Below, piece by piece: positions 11,161-21,980 of a stretch of 64,000 nt of DNA. The stretch's first letter is position 1; each line of letters opens with the position of its first letter. The position numbers and the translations under genes were made by a program. This DNA is from Scilla litardierei (Eukaryota > Streptophyta > Magnoliopsida > Asparagales > Asparagaceae): the NCBI GenBank assembly GCA_030789695.1, contig CM061142.1, positions 149,689,266-149,753,265 on the forward strand, given 5' to 3'. A model generated the notes under the pieces. That model was not told the origin of the DNA. It ran no database searches and worked only from the letters and a program-made list of their open reading frames with translations.

Positions 11161-12345
11161 TGTCTCGTTGCCAACACAAGTGAACAACACTTAAGGCATC
11201 GACGCTTTGGACATGTGAACTTTGGAACACTTTATAAGCTTTCAAAATTAAATTCCATTAAAGGTTTTTCGAAGCTCGTTTTTGAAAAGAAAAGTTTTTG
11301 TGATTCTTGTCAACGTGGCAAGCTTCCTAAATATTCATTTAAACCTAAGAAAAGCATTTCTACTAAACGGCCACTAGAGCTATTACATCTAGATTTATTT
11401 GGGCCAACTTGAGTTGCTTCCTTAGGAAATGCAAGATATGGACTTGTCATCGTAGATGATTATTCTAGATTTACATGGGTATTTTTCTTATGTAATAAAA
11501 ATAAAGCTTTTGAAAACTTCACAATATTTGTGAAGAAAGTACAAAATCTCATCGGAACCACCATTGTCACTATTCGTAGTGATCATGTGGGTGAATTTGA
11601 GAATGAGTCTTTCTCAAATTTTTGTGATGATCTTGGAATTACTCACACGTTTTCTTTCCCTCGCGCACCCCCTCAAAATGGTGTTGAGAGGAAGAATAGA
11701 ACGCTTGTGGAGTGTGCTCGCACTATGCTCGAAGATAGCCAACTTGGTCATCAATTTTGGGCGGAAGCGGTACACACCGCTTGTTATGTGTTTAATAGAA
11801 TACTCTTGAGGCCCGGCACCAAACAAACTTGTTATGAATTGTTGTTTGGTAGATTGCCTCAAGTTAAACATTTTCGTGTTTTCGGTGCAAAATGTTTTTT
11901 TAAAAACACTTATGAAAATTTGGACAAGTTTGATCCGAGATCGGATGAAGGGATATTTGTTGGGTATTCCTCACGTAGCAAAGCCTACCGGATATACAAC
12001 AAAAGATCCTCTACGATCGAGGAATCACTACATGTCTCTTTTAATGAGAATTTTACTACTTCTAGAATTTCAAATGATGATGGTTCTATGGATGTTTTAT
12101 GTGATTCGTTTGAAAATTCTAAGTCTATTGATTCAATTGATTCTATTGATACTAACCCAACTAATGAGGTTGTTGAGAATGTTCCTAGTGATCAGGGAAT
12201 TCCCAAACGGCTTCATACGGTTCGTGACCACCCCCATGAGCAAGTTATTGACAATATTCACGATAGAGTCAAGACGAGATCGCAAGTCCACCACTTCGCC
12301 AATTGTGCCTTTGTCTCATCGATAGAGCCAAAAGAATATAGTTGA
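11161..12345 (+). pseudogene. Sirevirus A integrase, broken by a stop
   Basis: The GAG-pre-integrase zinc-binding module (RRFGHVNFG, then CDSCQRGK) precedes LELLHLDLFGPT with the first catalytic Asp. A TGA at 11410-11412 replaces the usual Arg codon, consistent with a C-to-T change. The core then shows IRSDHVGEFEN (second Asp) and PPQNGVERKNRT (catalytic Glu), so the D,D-35-E triad is otherwise present. The C-terminal part reads RVFGAKCFF and EGIFVGYSSRSKAYRIYN. The frame ends at 12345, and RT resumes in another frame at about 12377. Confidence 0.88.
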
Positions 12346-12376
12346 AGCGTGCGAAGATAGTGCTTGGATCCTTGCC

Positions 12377-13828
12377 ATGGAGGAGGAACTCATTCAATTC
12401 GAGAGGAATGAGGTATGTGAGCTTGTTCCTTTGCCATCGAAGAACCACACCGTCATAGGGACAAAGTGGATCATCAAGAACAAAACCGACGAAAACCAAG
12501 TCGTCGTCCGGAACAAAGCTCGGTTAGTAGCTCAAGGCTATCGACAAGAGGAAGGTATCGATTTCGAAGAATCCTTCGCTCCGGTAGCTAGATTAGAATC
12601 AATTAGACTATTATTGTCTTTTGCATGCCATAAAAATTTTAAATTATTTCAAATGGATGTTAAAAGTGCATTTTTAAACGGAGATGTCGTTGAGGAAGTT
12701 TACGTTTCTCAACCTCCGGGCTTCATAGATGAAAAATTTCCAAATCATGTTTTTAAACTAAAGAAAGCTTTTTACGGTTTGAGACAAGCTCCTCGAGCTT
12801 GGTATGATCGCCTAAAGAATTTTCTTTTGGATTTGAATTTTAAAATGGGCGAAGCCGATTCTACACTTTTTGTTAAGCATGCGAATAATGATATTTTATT
12901 AGTTCAAATTTATGTTGATGATATCATTTTCGGTGCTACTAACTTCACTCTTTGCGAAAAGTTTTCTAATGTGATGAAGGAACAATTTGAGATGAGCCAC
13001 ATGGGCGAACTCAAATATTTCTTAGGTCTCCAAATTCGCCAAATGAACGATGCAATCTTCATCCACCAAACAAAATACACGGTGGAGTTGCTAAAGCGAT
13101 TTGGAATGGAGAATGCCTCCGGGAAAAAGACTCCTATGAGCACTACAACACATCTTGATAAAGATACGGGCGGAAAAGATGTAGACATTCGTCTATATCG
13201 AGGTATGATAGGTAGTTTACTTTATCTTACCGCAAGTAGGCCCGATATTATGTTTGCCGTTTGTATTTGTGCTCGTTATCAGTCTGAACCTAAGGATTCT
13301 CACTTAGTAGCGGTAAAACGTATTTTTCGCTATCTAAGTTACACTTTAGATTTTGGATTACTTTATCTGAGATCTAGCACATATGAGTTAGTCTCATATA
13401 GTGACGCTGATTATGCGGGATGCAAATTCGACAGGAAAAGTACTAGTGGCACTTGCCATTTTATAGGAAATTCCCTTGTCTCTTGGTTTTCCAAGAAGCA
13501 AAATTCGGTATCACTTTCAACCACCGAGGCGGAATACATTGCCGCCGGTGCTGCATGTGCCCAGGTTCTTTGGATGAGACACACACTAAAGGATTTTGGT
13601 ATTCATTGTGATACTAGCCCTATCATGGTGGATAACCAAAGTGCTATTTGTCTTTCAAAGAATCCGGTGCACCATTCCCGTTCTAAACACATAGATGTCC
13701 GACACCACTTTTTAGATGATCATGTTGCTAAAAAGGACATCATATTAGTGTACGTTGAAACCCAAAAGCAAATCGCCGATATTTTCACGAAACCCCTAAA
13801 GGAGGACTCCTTTGTGCGGTTGCGTTGA
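12377..13828 (+). CDS. Sirevirus A reverse transcriptase-RNase H (open frame)
   Basis: This 483-codon open frame is the best-preserved coding block in the left half. It carries the RVT_2-type reverse transcriptase: GTKWIIKNK near the start, [47 protein letters not shown] and the catalytic YVDDIIFG (YVDD at 12911-12922). RNase H follows, with [42 protein letters not shown] and [10 protein letters not shown]. It ends TKPLKEDSF. The Met at 12377 is internal to a Gag-Pol polyprotein and is not a true start. Loss of the upstream frame means it is probably not translated as such. Confidence 0.92.
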   Translation: MEEELIQFERNEVCELVPLPSKNHTVIGTKWIIKNKTDENQVVVRNKARLVAQGYRQEEGIDFEESFAPVARLESIRLLLSFACHKNFKLFQMDVKSAFLNGDVVEEVYVSQPPGFIDEKFPNHVFKLKKAFYGLRQAPRAWYDRLKNFLLDLNFKMGEADSTLFVKHANNDILLVQIYVDDIIFGATNFTLCEKFSNVMKEQFEMSHMGELKYFLGLQIRQMNDAIFIHQTKYTVELLKRFGMENASGKKTPMSTTTHLDKDTGGKDVDIRLYRGMIGSLLYLTASRPDIMFAVCICARYQSEPKDSHLVAVKRIFRYLSYTLDFGLLYLRSSTYELVSYSDADYAGCKFDRKSTSGTCHFIGNSLVSWFSKKQNSVSLSTTEAEYIAAGAACAQVLWMRHTLKDFGIHCDTSPIMVDNQSAICLSKNPVHHSRSKHIDVRHHFLDDHVAKKDIILVYVETQKQIADIFTKPLKEDSFVRLR

Positions 13829-14842
13829 GAATTGGGGATTATGGGTGAATCCGAGATATAGGATTCATGTTTCATTCAATAATCTTGCATGCTATTATAT
13901 TTCGCAATATTTCATTCATGCTAGATTTATTGGATTTTTCGGGATTTTATATGATATTTTTGAATTTTTGCTCGAATTCATATTTGAATGTCGTATTTGA
14001 GATTTCGATGTTTAATAGGGTAGTTTAGATGATTTATGAGAGGATTAAGATGTTTTGTCCAAGTGTATTGAGGAGAGAACTTAATTGTCAATTTTTGGAC
14101 TCATCTAGTCGGTCTCAGTTCATCAACCAACCGACTAGATTTGCATCTAGTCGGTCAGCTAATGAACTCAGACCGACTAGCTCATTCTCTAAATTTTTGA
14201 ACTCCTTTAGTCGGTTTGTAAAAGAACTCAGACCGACTAACTCAAGCTATTTTGAGTTTCCTCTCCAGCTTAACTCCTTTAGTCGGTTCAAGTTTACTTA
14301 TCGACCGACTAGATTGAGTTCTAGTCGGTCCATAGTTGAACGTAGACCGACTAATTTTCGTTCAGGAAATTTTCGATTGTCTCTGTTTCCATTTAGTCGG
14401 TTCAAGCTCGTTAACCGACCGACTAGATTGTCATCTAGTCGGTCAGCGTTTGAACTTAGACCGACTAAGTGATCAGGGGCAGTCACGTCTTTTCGTGTTT
14501 CGACCGACTTAAACTCAATCTATCCGACTTCTTTCTCATTTAGTCGGTCTCCACTTCTTCTCCAGCTCGAAAAACCCCGAACCCTTCTCGAGTCTCTTCA
14601 TTTTCCGATCAACTCCGGCCACTTTTCCGACCATCCGCCGCCGTCGATCACCCTCCCCTAGGTATATCTCCTCCTCCTAGGTCGTTTTCGATTTCTAGGG
14701 CTTCATTTCATCTCCTAGGGCTTCATTTTCTTCGAATTAGGGTTTGATCTTTAAGCCTTTTTCGCATTCAGCTGTTAGGGTTTGTGAGCCTAGGTGGATT
14801 TGATCTTATCAAACGTCGTTTGCTTGTACTCGTGCCGCGATC
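13829..14842 (+). other. Spacer between pol and the 3' ORF, with palindromes and leader-like DNA
   Basis: It holds an AT-rich start, then a palindrome cluster (14103-14550). After that comes a CT-rich stretch with TAGGTATATC (possible splice donor near 14660), several TAGGGCTTC/TTAGGGTTTGA telobox-like words, and TTCGCATTCAG (possible acceptor near 14771). It resembles a plant promoter plus spliced leader upstream of the ORF at 14843. No coding frame is convincing. Confidence 0.55.
14103..14550. repeat. Internal palindrome cluster before the Sirevirus A 3' ORF
   Basis: It uses the same CTAGTCGGTC/GACCGACTAG inverted repeats as the LTRs, but the intervening sequences differ, so it is not a recent copy of the LTR cluster. 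At least four hairpin units are visible, for example GACCGACTAGATTG followed by CATCTAGTCGGTC. Confidence 0.88.
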
Positions 14843-16394
14843 ATGGGAAAAACGAGGATCCCGATTACTTCCTCTGGGGCATCCCCCATGACCGTAGAGG
14901 CCGCGACCGCTTCGACCCCACCTAAGCGTAGGGCCAAGACCACTCGTCCCCCCTCTTCGTCTTCACCACCGTTGAAGAGGAAGAGGACTTCCAAGCCCAA
15001 AGCCAAAGGCCAAACTTCCAAGCCTAAAGCCCAACCCAAAAAGTTCCGTGCACCTACCCCTCCCGGTGAGCGTTCAGGTAGTGACTCTGAGGATGATTCC
15101 GAGGAAGAGTACACTCCTGAGCATCCCGAGAAGGCACCTACTCCACCCCCTCCTCCTAAGACCCGTAAGGCTAAGGGAAAATCCCCGATGCCGGTAGGCG
15201 GTGTAGATATATCGTTGTGTCGTGACGACCCTCAGTGTCTAGCGGCTTACAACCGTATAGAGCACTGCCCACTTCTATTGGAGCATTTTGTTCAGTTCTC
15301 TGACTTCATTGGCCTTGCGGATCTTCTATCCTATAGGGGACTTTTGGACTATCTTAGATATGACCCTAAGGCGAACCCTCGACCCTATCCTCGCCTGGTC
15401 AAGCTTTTCTACGCCAATCGTACCCGGGGTCAGTATGATGAGACCCACTCCATCGAGACATGTTTTGTGGACTCCTATAGTCCTCACTGCAGAGATCTTG
15501 GGGGAGTTGATAGGATGCTCATCGTCTGGCCTCATCCAGTCTGATATTTCCGTAGATGATATCTCCACTCTCCATCAGCCGACCCTCGCTGATATCTTTC
15601 AGGTTATTCCTCCTGCTTTCATAGGCGTTCCCTCCAAATCATTCAAGCCGAATGCTTGGGTGATTAATCTCATCCTGAAATCGTGCCTATTGCCCAAGTA
15701 TGGATCTTCCTCACTTCCTTCGCAGCCCTTCCTGAAGTTGATATACGCTCTCTTTATGGGTACCTCGATTAACTGGGCTCGCATTATACTCGACAAGATG
15801 GATTCTTTCGAGTGTCTTCGCAAGTCTAGTAAATCGGCGCACATCCCATATCCTTGCCTTTTGACCTTGGTATTCCGTCACTTTGGTGTTCCTTTGCCTC
15901 CGGATGATGAGCGTCCCCTCGGTCCACCCCTGAACGCGACGGCCGTCAAGAAGTCTCTTGCGGCACTTCGTCACGTCCAGCGGTCGACTCCTTCTGCATC
16001 CCAGGCCACACCTTCAGCTTCTGCAGCCCCTCTTACCACCACTCTAGATGATATCGCACGCCTTCGTCGTCGTCACGAGTCTCGTTTGGCTCGTACCGAG
16101 GAGGTTGTGTGCCGTATGGCAGAGTTGATGGGCATTCAGCTTCCTCCTCCTGTTTCTGATGATGAGGAGATGGATGACGAGGAGATTGATGACCTTGTCA
16201 CCTCTTTAGCTCGTGGCGCTGAGGCCACTGCTGCTGCTGCTACTACTTCCACTGCTGGAGCTACCACTTCTTCCGGTGCTCCAGAGTCTTCTGCACCAGT
16301 GGATCAGACTCCTGTTGATGATGCTGCTGCTCCTGCTGACGTCACTGCTCCTGTTGAGCCTGCTGACGTTCCTGCTGTTACACCTACCGTTTAG
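14843..16394 (+). pseudogene. Sirevirus A extra 3' ORF (env-like by position)
   Basis: The ORF starts MGKTRIPITSSG and has a basic, Pro/Ser/Lys-rich N terminus (about residues 1-110). An acidic EDDSEEEY stretch and a globular region (LLEHFVQFSDFIGLADLLSY, then LVKLFYANRT) follow. The frame shifts by one base around 15500-15540 and continues as DISTLHQPTLADIF to VFRHFGVPLPPDDERPLGPP. A coiled-coil-like stretch (LRRRHESRLARTEEVV) and an Ala/Thr/Pro-rich tail end at 16394. The middle resembles the 'putative plant transposon protein' domain found in plant retroelements. Position after RNase H matches the env-like ORF of Sireviruses. I see no signal peptide or transmembrane helix, so an envelope role is not supported here. 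Confidence 0.7.
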
Positions 16395-17467
16395 CCTGTC
16401 AATGTCTCCACTCCAGCCCTGACGATCCCTTCAGTTGACACACCACTCCTTGCAGCAGAGCCTGAGTCCACTCCCTCGACTGGACCCACGGAGACTGTTG
16501 ATCCTGCCACTTCCTCTTGAGAGTCTGTTTGGAGGACTCTCCGGTGATCATTGGATGATACATCTTTCTGAGAGTGTTTTGGGTTAGGATAGGATGTCGG
16601 TGGTGTTTTGATGTATTTTGGATTTTGGATGTCGGTGTTCTTGATGTTCTTTCTTTTTGTTGGATGTTGATGATGATATGTCGATGATGTTGTTGTATCT
16701 TTTTGTTGGTGATATAGATGTTGCACTTTGTTTGATGTATTCGATGTATTTTTGCATGTACTCATGATATTCTTATATATATACATCGATGTTCTCCTTT
16801 TACTTCATTGTGCACATTTAATATTCATTCAATGTCTATGATATTCGATTTCGTCGCTCGACAATTATTAACTTGGTTAAATAGATTTTATTTCTATGAT
16901 TGCATATAATTGTTTTCCATGCACAAATTTAACCAAGAATATTGAGTATTGAAGAGTACGTTTCTTTATTCAATAAGTGAATTTGTATTTGGTATTTTGA
17001 TGATTTTAATTTTCGTTTTTCGAAAATGGACAATTTGGCACACTTTGATTTGATTTCATCTCTTTTCCCTTGGTGTCAATTTGGTCCATCGTCATATTCT
17101 ACGACTCCCGATGTTGGATTTTCTTTATCCTTGTTGTTGTCGTTGTATGCCCCCCATTTTTGGGATAATGCCAAAGGGGGAGAGATAATGATAATGAATA
17201 GGGCAAATGAAAATTTAACTCAATTTCCAAGAATCTAATTTGATATGTTAGATTCAGGGGGAGTTAAGATATATATAAGGATTTTCAAATCCAATATTTC
17301 AAAATTCGATTCTCATTATATATCTTACTCGTCTGTTTGATGTAATTTATATATACTCAATTTGGAATTAACGTGTCATCAATGCAGGGGGAGTAAGTAT
17401 TTTACATTTGAATCATTATTTTTTATTATTATTTATGTTGGTTTGTCATCACCAAAAAGGGGGAGCA
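16395..17467 (+). other. Sirevirus A 3' untranslated region with repeated polypurine tracts
   Basis: AT-rich and non-coding. It contains several purine runs of one type: CAAAGGGGGAGAG (about 17172), TTCAGGGGGAGTT (17253), GCAGGGGGAGTAAG (17384), and finally AAAAAGGGGGAGCA ending at 17467 directly against the LTR. The last is the functional polypurine tract for plus-strand priming. Multiple tract copies upstream of the 3' LTR are a described Sirevirus trait. Confidence 0.8.
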
Positions 17468-19208
17468 TGTTGAGTATTGGACTCCCCGTATTTGGTTTTG
17501 GATGATGAGCAAACATAAATAAATTATGAACTAACAATTTGTGAGCGCAGTTATGGAGATCGTCGCCAAATTCACGAGAACACTCAAAGCGACATCTCAA
17601 GACTTCTCAAAGCACATACTCAATGCCTAAAGCTTCGTTGAAGCTTTTGGACCATTTTGGAAGTCATGAAGATTTGATCGAAGCTCTCGAAGACCGTTCC
17701 TTGAGGTTTTATTTATAGTCTTTTAGCTTCGATCTATAGAATGTTAAGCCTTGAGTAATTCTTACATTTCTATCTTCATATCGCTCCCATCTTAGAGCTA
17801 GGATCTTAGTAGAAGTCCATACAATCCTTCCCGAAGCATCGCGCTTCGATTCGGGACTTCTAGTGCATGTTAGTTGGTTCAAGAAGAAGAACCAACCGAC
17901 TAGATGGTGATCTAGTCGGTCGACAAAGCTTCTTGGACCGACTAGTTTGTTCCCTAAACTTCTTGCTCCTTACTGTTCATACTTAGTCGGTCCATGTTGA
18001 CTCACCGACCGACTAGTTAGTGAACTAGTCGGTCAGTGATGCTTCTTAGACCGACTAGTTGAACAGTCTCTGTTCATGCCAAGTTACTGTTTATCCTTAG
18101 TCGGTCTAAGAACGTTTAGCGACCGACTAGTTGATGAACTAGTCGGTCAACATTTGTTCTTGAACCGACTAACTCAATTTGTATTCAGACTATTTGTTTT
18201 TGACTCTTAGTCGGTCTAAGTTCACTGACCGACCAACTAGTTGTGAAACTAGTCGGTCAGACAGTCTTCTTGGACCGACTAGATTTCTAGGTCTGAAATT
18301 CAATCTGTTCACTGTTCATCACTTAGTCGGTTCATGTTGTTTCACCGACCGACTAGTTGATGAACTAGTCGGTCAGTGGTTGTTCTTTGACCGACTAGCT
18401 GCTTCAGATTTCCAACCGTTGGGTTATGACCTAACACGATTTTCCCCCTTAGTATAAATACTAAGCTGGGGTTCTTCTTCCCCAAGAAGAGCTATTTTTC
18501 AGAGATTCATTGAGATTGAAAGAGTTAGAGATTCTCACTCATTTCCAAAGCTCTCTCCCTCACAAGAAATCATCTCTCTCACATTCTAGATCTAGAATCC
18601 ATCTTGAGAGAAGTTTGTTCTTGGTGAGCCATTCAAGCTCTAGCTTGATTCAAGTCTCCAAATCACTCCTAGGCACCCATTGCTGCTCATTTCAGTGGTG
18701 CTAGGTCTTGGTGACTTCCTCTTCCTCAAATCCCTCCTTGCACCTATTTGGTAAGAAAACTCAAGGTATAGGATTTGTCGTAAGATTGTTTATTTCAATT
18801 ATAAACTGATTTTCATTGCTAATTGATTCTCTCGGTTGTGAGAGAAGGTTGTGATCCCGGGTTGTGGGATTCACTATTGCCATTGCATGTATGATTTGAT
18901 CTTGTGAAGGTTTTTCACAAGATATCATAGTGGAAATCTTGGGTTAGGGTTTCTAACCTAAGTATCCGGAGGGGATCCGGGTGTACTGGGACGTAGGATC
19001 ACCGGGAACAAGTCGGGGAGACTTGGGTGGATCCGAACCCATCATATACAATTGTTAGCATTGTTAATTTTGTTGTCATCAATTTAAGCTTCCGCAAATT
19101 GATTTGGTAGTTGTTTGCACGATAATTAGGAATTATACTCCTCGTTATTTTTAAAGTACTATTCACCACCACCTCTAGTACTTGTGCAGTAGTTTGTAGG
19201 GCATTACA
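17468..19208 (+). mobile_element. Sirevirus A LTR, downstream copy (1741 bp)
   Basis: It starts TGTTGAGTATTGG right after the polypurine tract and ends GCATTACA. GTTTA follows at 19209-19213. It has the same length as the upstream LTR with few substitutions and two small compensating indels. The palindrome cluster is at about 17887-18401 and the TATA box TATAAATA at 18453-18460. Confidence 0.93.
17887..18401. repeat. Palindrome cluster in the Sirevirus A downstream LTR
   Basis: The unit order and spacing match the cluster at 7236-7750. One arm carries a substitution (GACCGACCAACTAG instead of GACCGACCGACTAG), which weakens one hairpin in this copy. Confidence 0.9.
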
Positions 19209-21975
19209 GTTTACAGCTGACGACTTCGAACATGATGACCTGCTTGATTAGCCTTCTATTTTTATCTTAGCAAACTGTTTAGAAAATTTCATGTTATGAG
19301 AGCTTTCATATTATGTTATTTGGTTTTGAATGGAAATGTTTTCTGTGAAAATGTGCACATATAATTCATCTCTTAATAGATGAACTGCTCTCATGACTGA
19401 TTAGTAGACACTAAACACATACGATCTTTCAATACAAAGCCCAACATAAGGGCCATATTGAAGATCCAGGGAATGCAACACTGTTGCCCCCAAATGACAC
19501 AAGAACAAAAATAAAGGATGCACTAATCTTTCCGAATTCCAAAAGAAACTTTCTAAGTTTCAAGGACATCCGGTTCAACGGATTCCACTTGAAAAACAAA
19601 TGTAAATGAAAAACAAATTACTGTATGTAACGTCTCAAGAAAAAGGAGTAAAATCCATACTTGAACGTTTTAAGAGCCTTACAGGCCTCTATCATACAAA
19701 GATTCAGAGAGAGGAAGCGGATTTAAATGGAGCACCTGAAGTGCCCGACATCAGCCAAGGTTTTACTCTGGCATGATAGCCTTGGCCACACTGGATCAAT
19801 GATGATGCACCGCATCTTATCCTATGAGTATGACTTGAAGAACTAGAATATTCTTCAGAAGGGAGAATTCCCTCGCATCCCTTAAAAGGGAAAAACAAAT
19901 TGCAAGGCCATCTCTATTAAAATCTGACAAAAGAATCTACATGCTTCCTCGAAAGAAAAATAAGGAGATTGATGTGGACAAATCCACCCCCTTAGTGGGC
20001 TATTATGGTACTTTATTGTACTGGTAACTGCATCCTCAAATACTCGTATGTGTGTCTACTAATGACCCGCAACCTAGATTTTCCAACGCTATTAGCACAA
20101 ATATAAATGTTGCGGGCACATTTTCCAGACAATCAAATAAGGAAAATTAGTCTGGTAAATGTTGGGAAATATACCTCCCGGTCATTTCAAGTGTGCTGCC
20201 AAGCAACGTGAATAGAAAATGAACATACATTGCCGCATGTTCATACCCAAAATGGGTCGGCAGAGTCATTGATAAGTAGACTCCAATGGATTGAACGTCC
20301 ATTAAATCCCGATTGCCTATGGATGCATGGGGACATGCAAATTCTGCATGCTGCATCGTAAATGAAAATAAGACCCTCTGGAGGTCAGAGTTTCCAATGC
20401 AACTTGCATATGGAATGCCACTGAACATTTCTCATCTGAGAATATTCGGTCGCGCAGTTTAAATCCCCATCGCACCACCACAGAGGACAAAAATGTGTTC
20501 TCAACGTCGCCTAGGTATCTATGTAGGGTCTGACTCACCCTCAATTATAAGGTACATAAAACCCCAAACGGGGGACGTATTTAAGGCACATCTTGAAGAC
20601 TGTGATTTCGATGAGACGAGTTTCCCAAAATAGGCCCAGATACTGGAAAATCTGGCGCGAAGAAAATTATAACGTGAGATACAAAAAGTTTGACCCACCA
20701 TGATCCAGTAACAAAACAATGTGAAGATGAGATCCTGAAGATCCTCCACATATAGAACAAGGTTCACCTGTTATTGGACTCATTTACTGACAACCAGAAG
20801 ATTTGCTGTTATTAGATATGCTGTTATTAGATGTTATTGGACTCATTTACTCACCTAAGTTATCAAAAGCGAATACCATACGATTTGGCGAAGGAAAATT
20901 TTTGGATATGCTGTTATTAGATGTTGTGACGGCATACCTTCGTGGATATCTTGGTAAAGATAATTTCCATATTTCCTTAAATGCCTGAATAGACTTCGGG
21001 ACGTCTATTCTATTGAAGAAAAACAATAAGAATAATGTACAACCAAGAGAATCGCTTGACAAAGCAATGATTCTTACCGAGGGTTGTCTTTGCATCTGCG
21101 CAAAGAGCTGGATTTGAGATCATATTTGTAAATCTCATCGGATCTCCTAAAGAGAAAACCGAAACATCTGTTTAAGCCTGACTTTTAAACATGAAATAAA
21201 AAGACCTAGGCAAATATAAAGTCATGGCTCATAGAATCCTGTTACATACGCCCAGAAGCGCGTTGGAGAAATTAAAAGGACCATTGTCATTCAAAGTACA
21301 CATATGGTAGTACACTCTATGGATGTACAAAAAGAACCCTTCCGATCGCTGGAAGAGGGGGAGGATATAACTGGTCCTAAAGTCTCTTATCTAAGTGCAA
21401 TCATACACTCCTGGCTAACTGCACGCTTCCCGATATAGCAGTTGCAGTAAACTCATTAGCCAGAGATAGTTGGCACCTAAAAGGGCCATTAGACCTGAGT
21501 TAAGCCTTCTGCGCTTCCTCCAAGGGTCAAAAGATTTGGACTTACATTATAAAGTATCATCCTCCAAGTTTATGCAATGCAGGTTACATGTCCGATCCAT
21601 ATACTGAGAAATCACAGAACGGGTACCCATAGTGGGATGGCCATCTACTGCAGATCTGCAAAGCAACTTATTAACACAACATCATCATATCATTCCGAGA
21701 TCCTCACCATTCCAGAATCACACCAATGGTGTATTTGAGGGCGCCTGGTAGTACATCACATCCCAGTGACGACTGGGATAGAGGCTGGTATTGTGGAGCT
21801 GATCACATAGTCTGAAGACCACATCAGAGGCGACGTAACTTATCACACCTCTTCAGAGTTTCTGGATCCAGCAGCTGTTTAATTGTGATAACCTTGTAAT
21901 CTGTGTATATTTTCGGAATGTTGTAAATAGGAGTGATGAGATAAGCCTAAGAGATCTGAAAGCCCAAGAGCTTTT
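19209..21975 (+). pseudogene. Copia O GAG-pre-integrase, integrase and RT remnants
   Basis: 19209-19984 is a second copy of 8558-9333. From 19984 the copia O sequence continues. Fragments in shifting frames read PPSGLLWYFIVLVTASS (integrase start), LRAHFPD, HTLPHVHTQNGSAESLI, HGDMQILHAAS, MPLNISHLRIFGRAV and IPIAPPQRTKM, in the order found in plant copia integrases. RT-like DVVTAYLRGYLGKDNFH lies near 20920, and weak matches to the C-terminal RT/RNase H region continue to about 21900. No frame is open for long. Insertion of the gypsy at 21981 ends it. Confidence 0.75.
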
Positions 21976-21980
21976 ACAGA

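Larger units (their letters stand above)
6817..19208 (+). mobile_element. Sirevirus A, rearranged insertion in copia O
   Basis: Order: LTR (6817-8557), 776 bp of copia O flank (8558-9333), gag from just before the zinc knuckle through pol, an extra 3' ORF, polypurine tracts (9334-17467), LTR (17468-19208), then the same copia O flank again (19209-19984). Placement in the Sirevirus lineage rests on four features: the long coiled-coil Gag extension, the extra ORF after RNase H, several repeated AAGGGGGAG-type polypurine tracts, and palindrome clusters in the LTR. All four are described for Sireviruses. The 5' part of gag and the PBS are missing. Confidence 0.85.

Noticed and set aside
6817..19208. 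A simple full-length 12.4-kb Sirevirus
   Set aside because: The upstream LTR is followed by the TSD and copia O flank rather than a PBS and gag start, so a single intact insertion does not fit.
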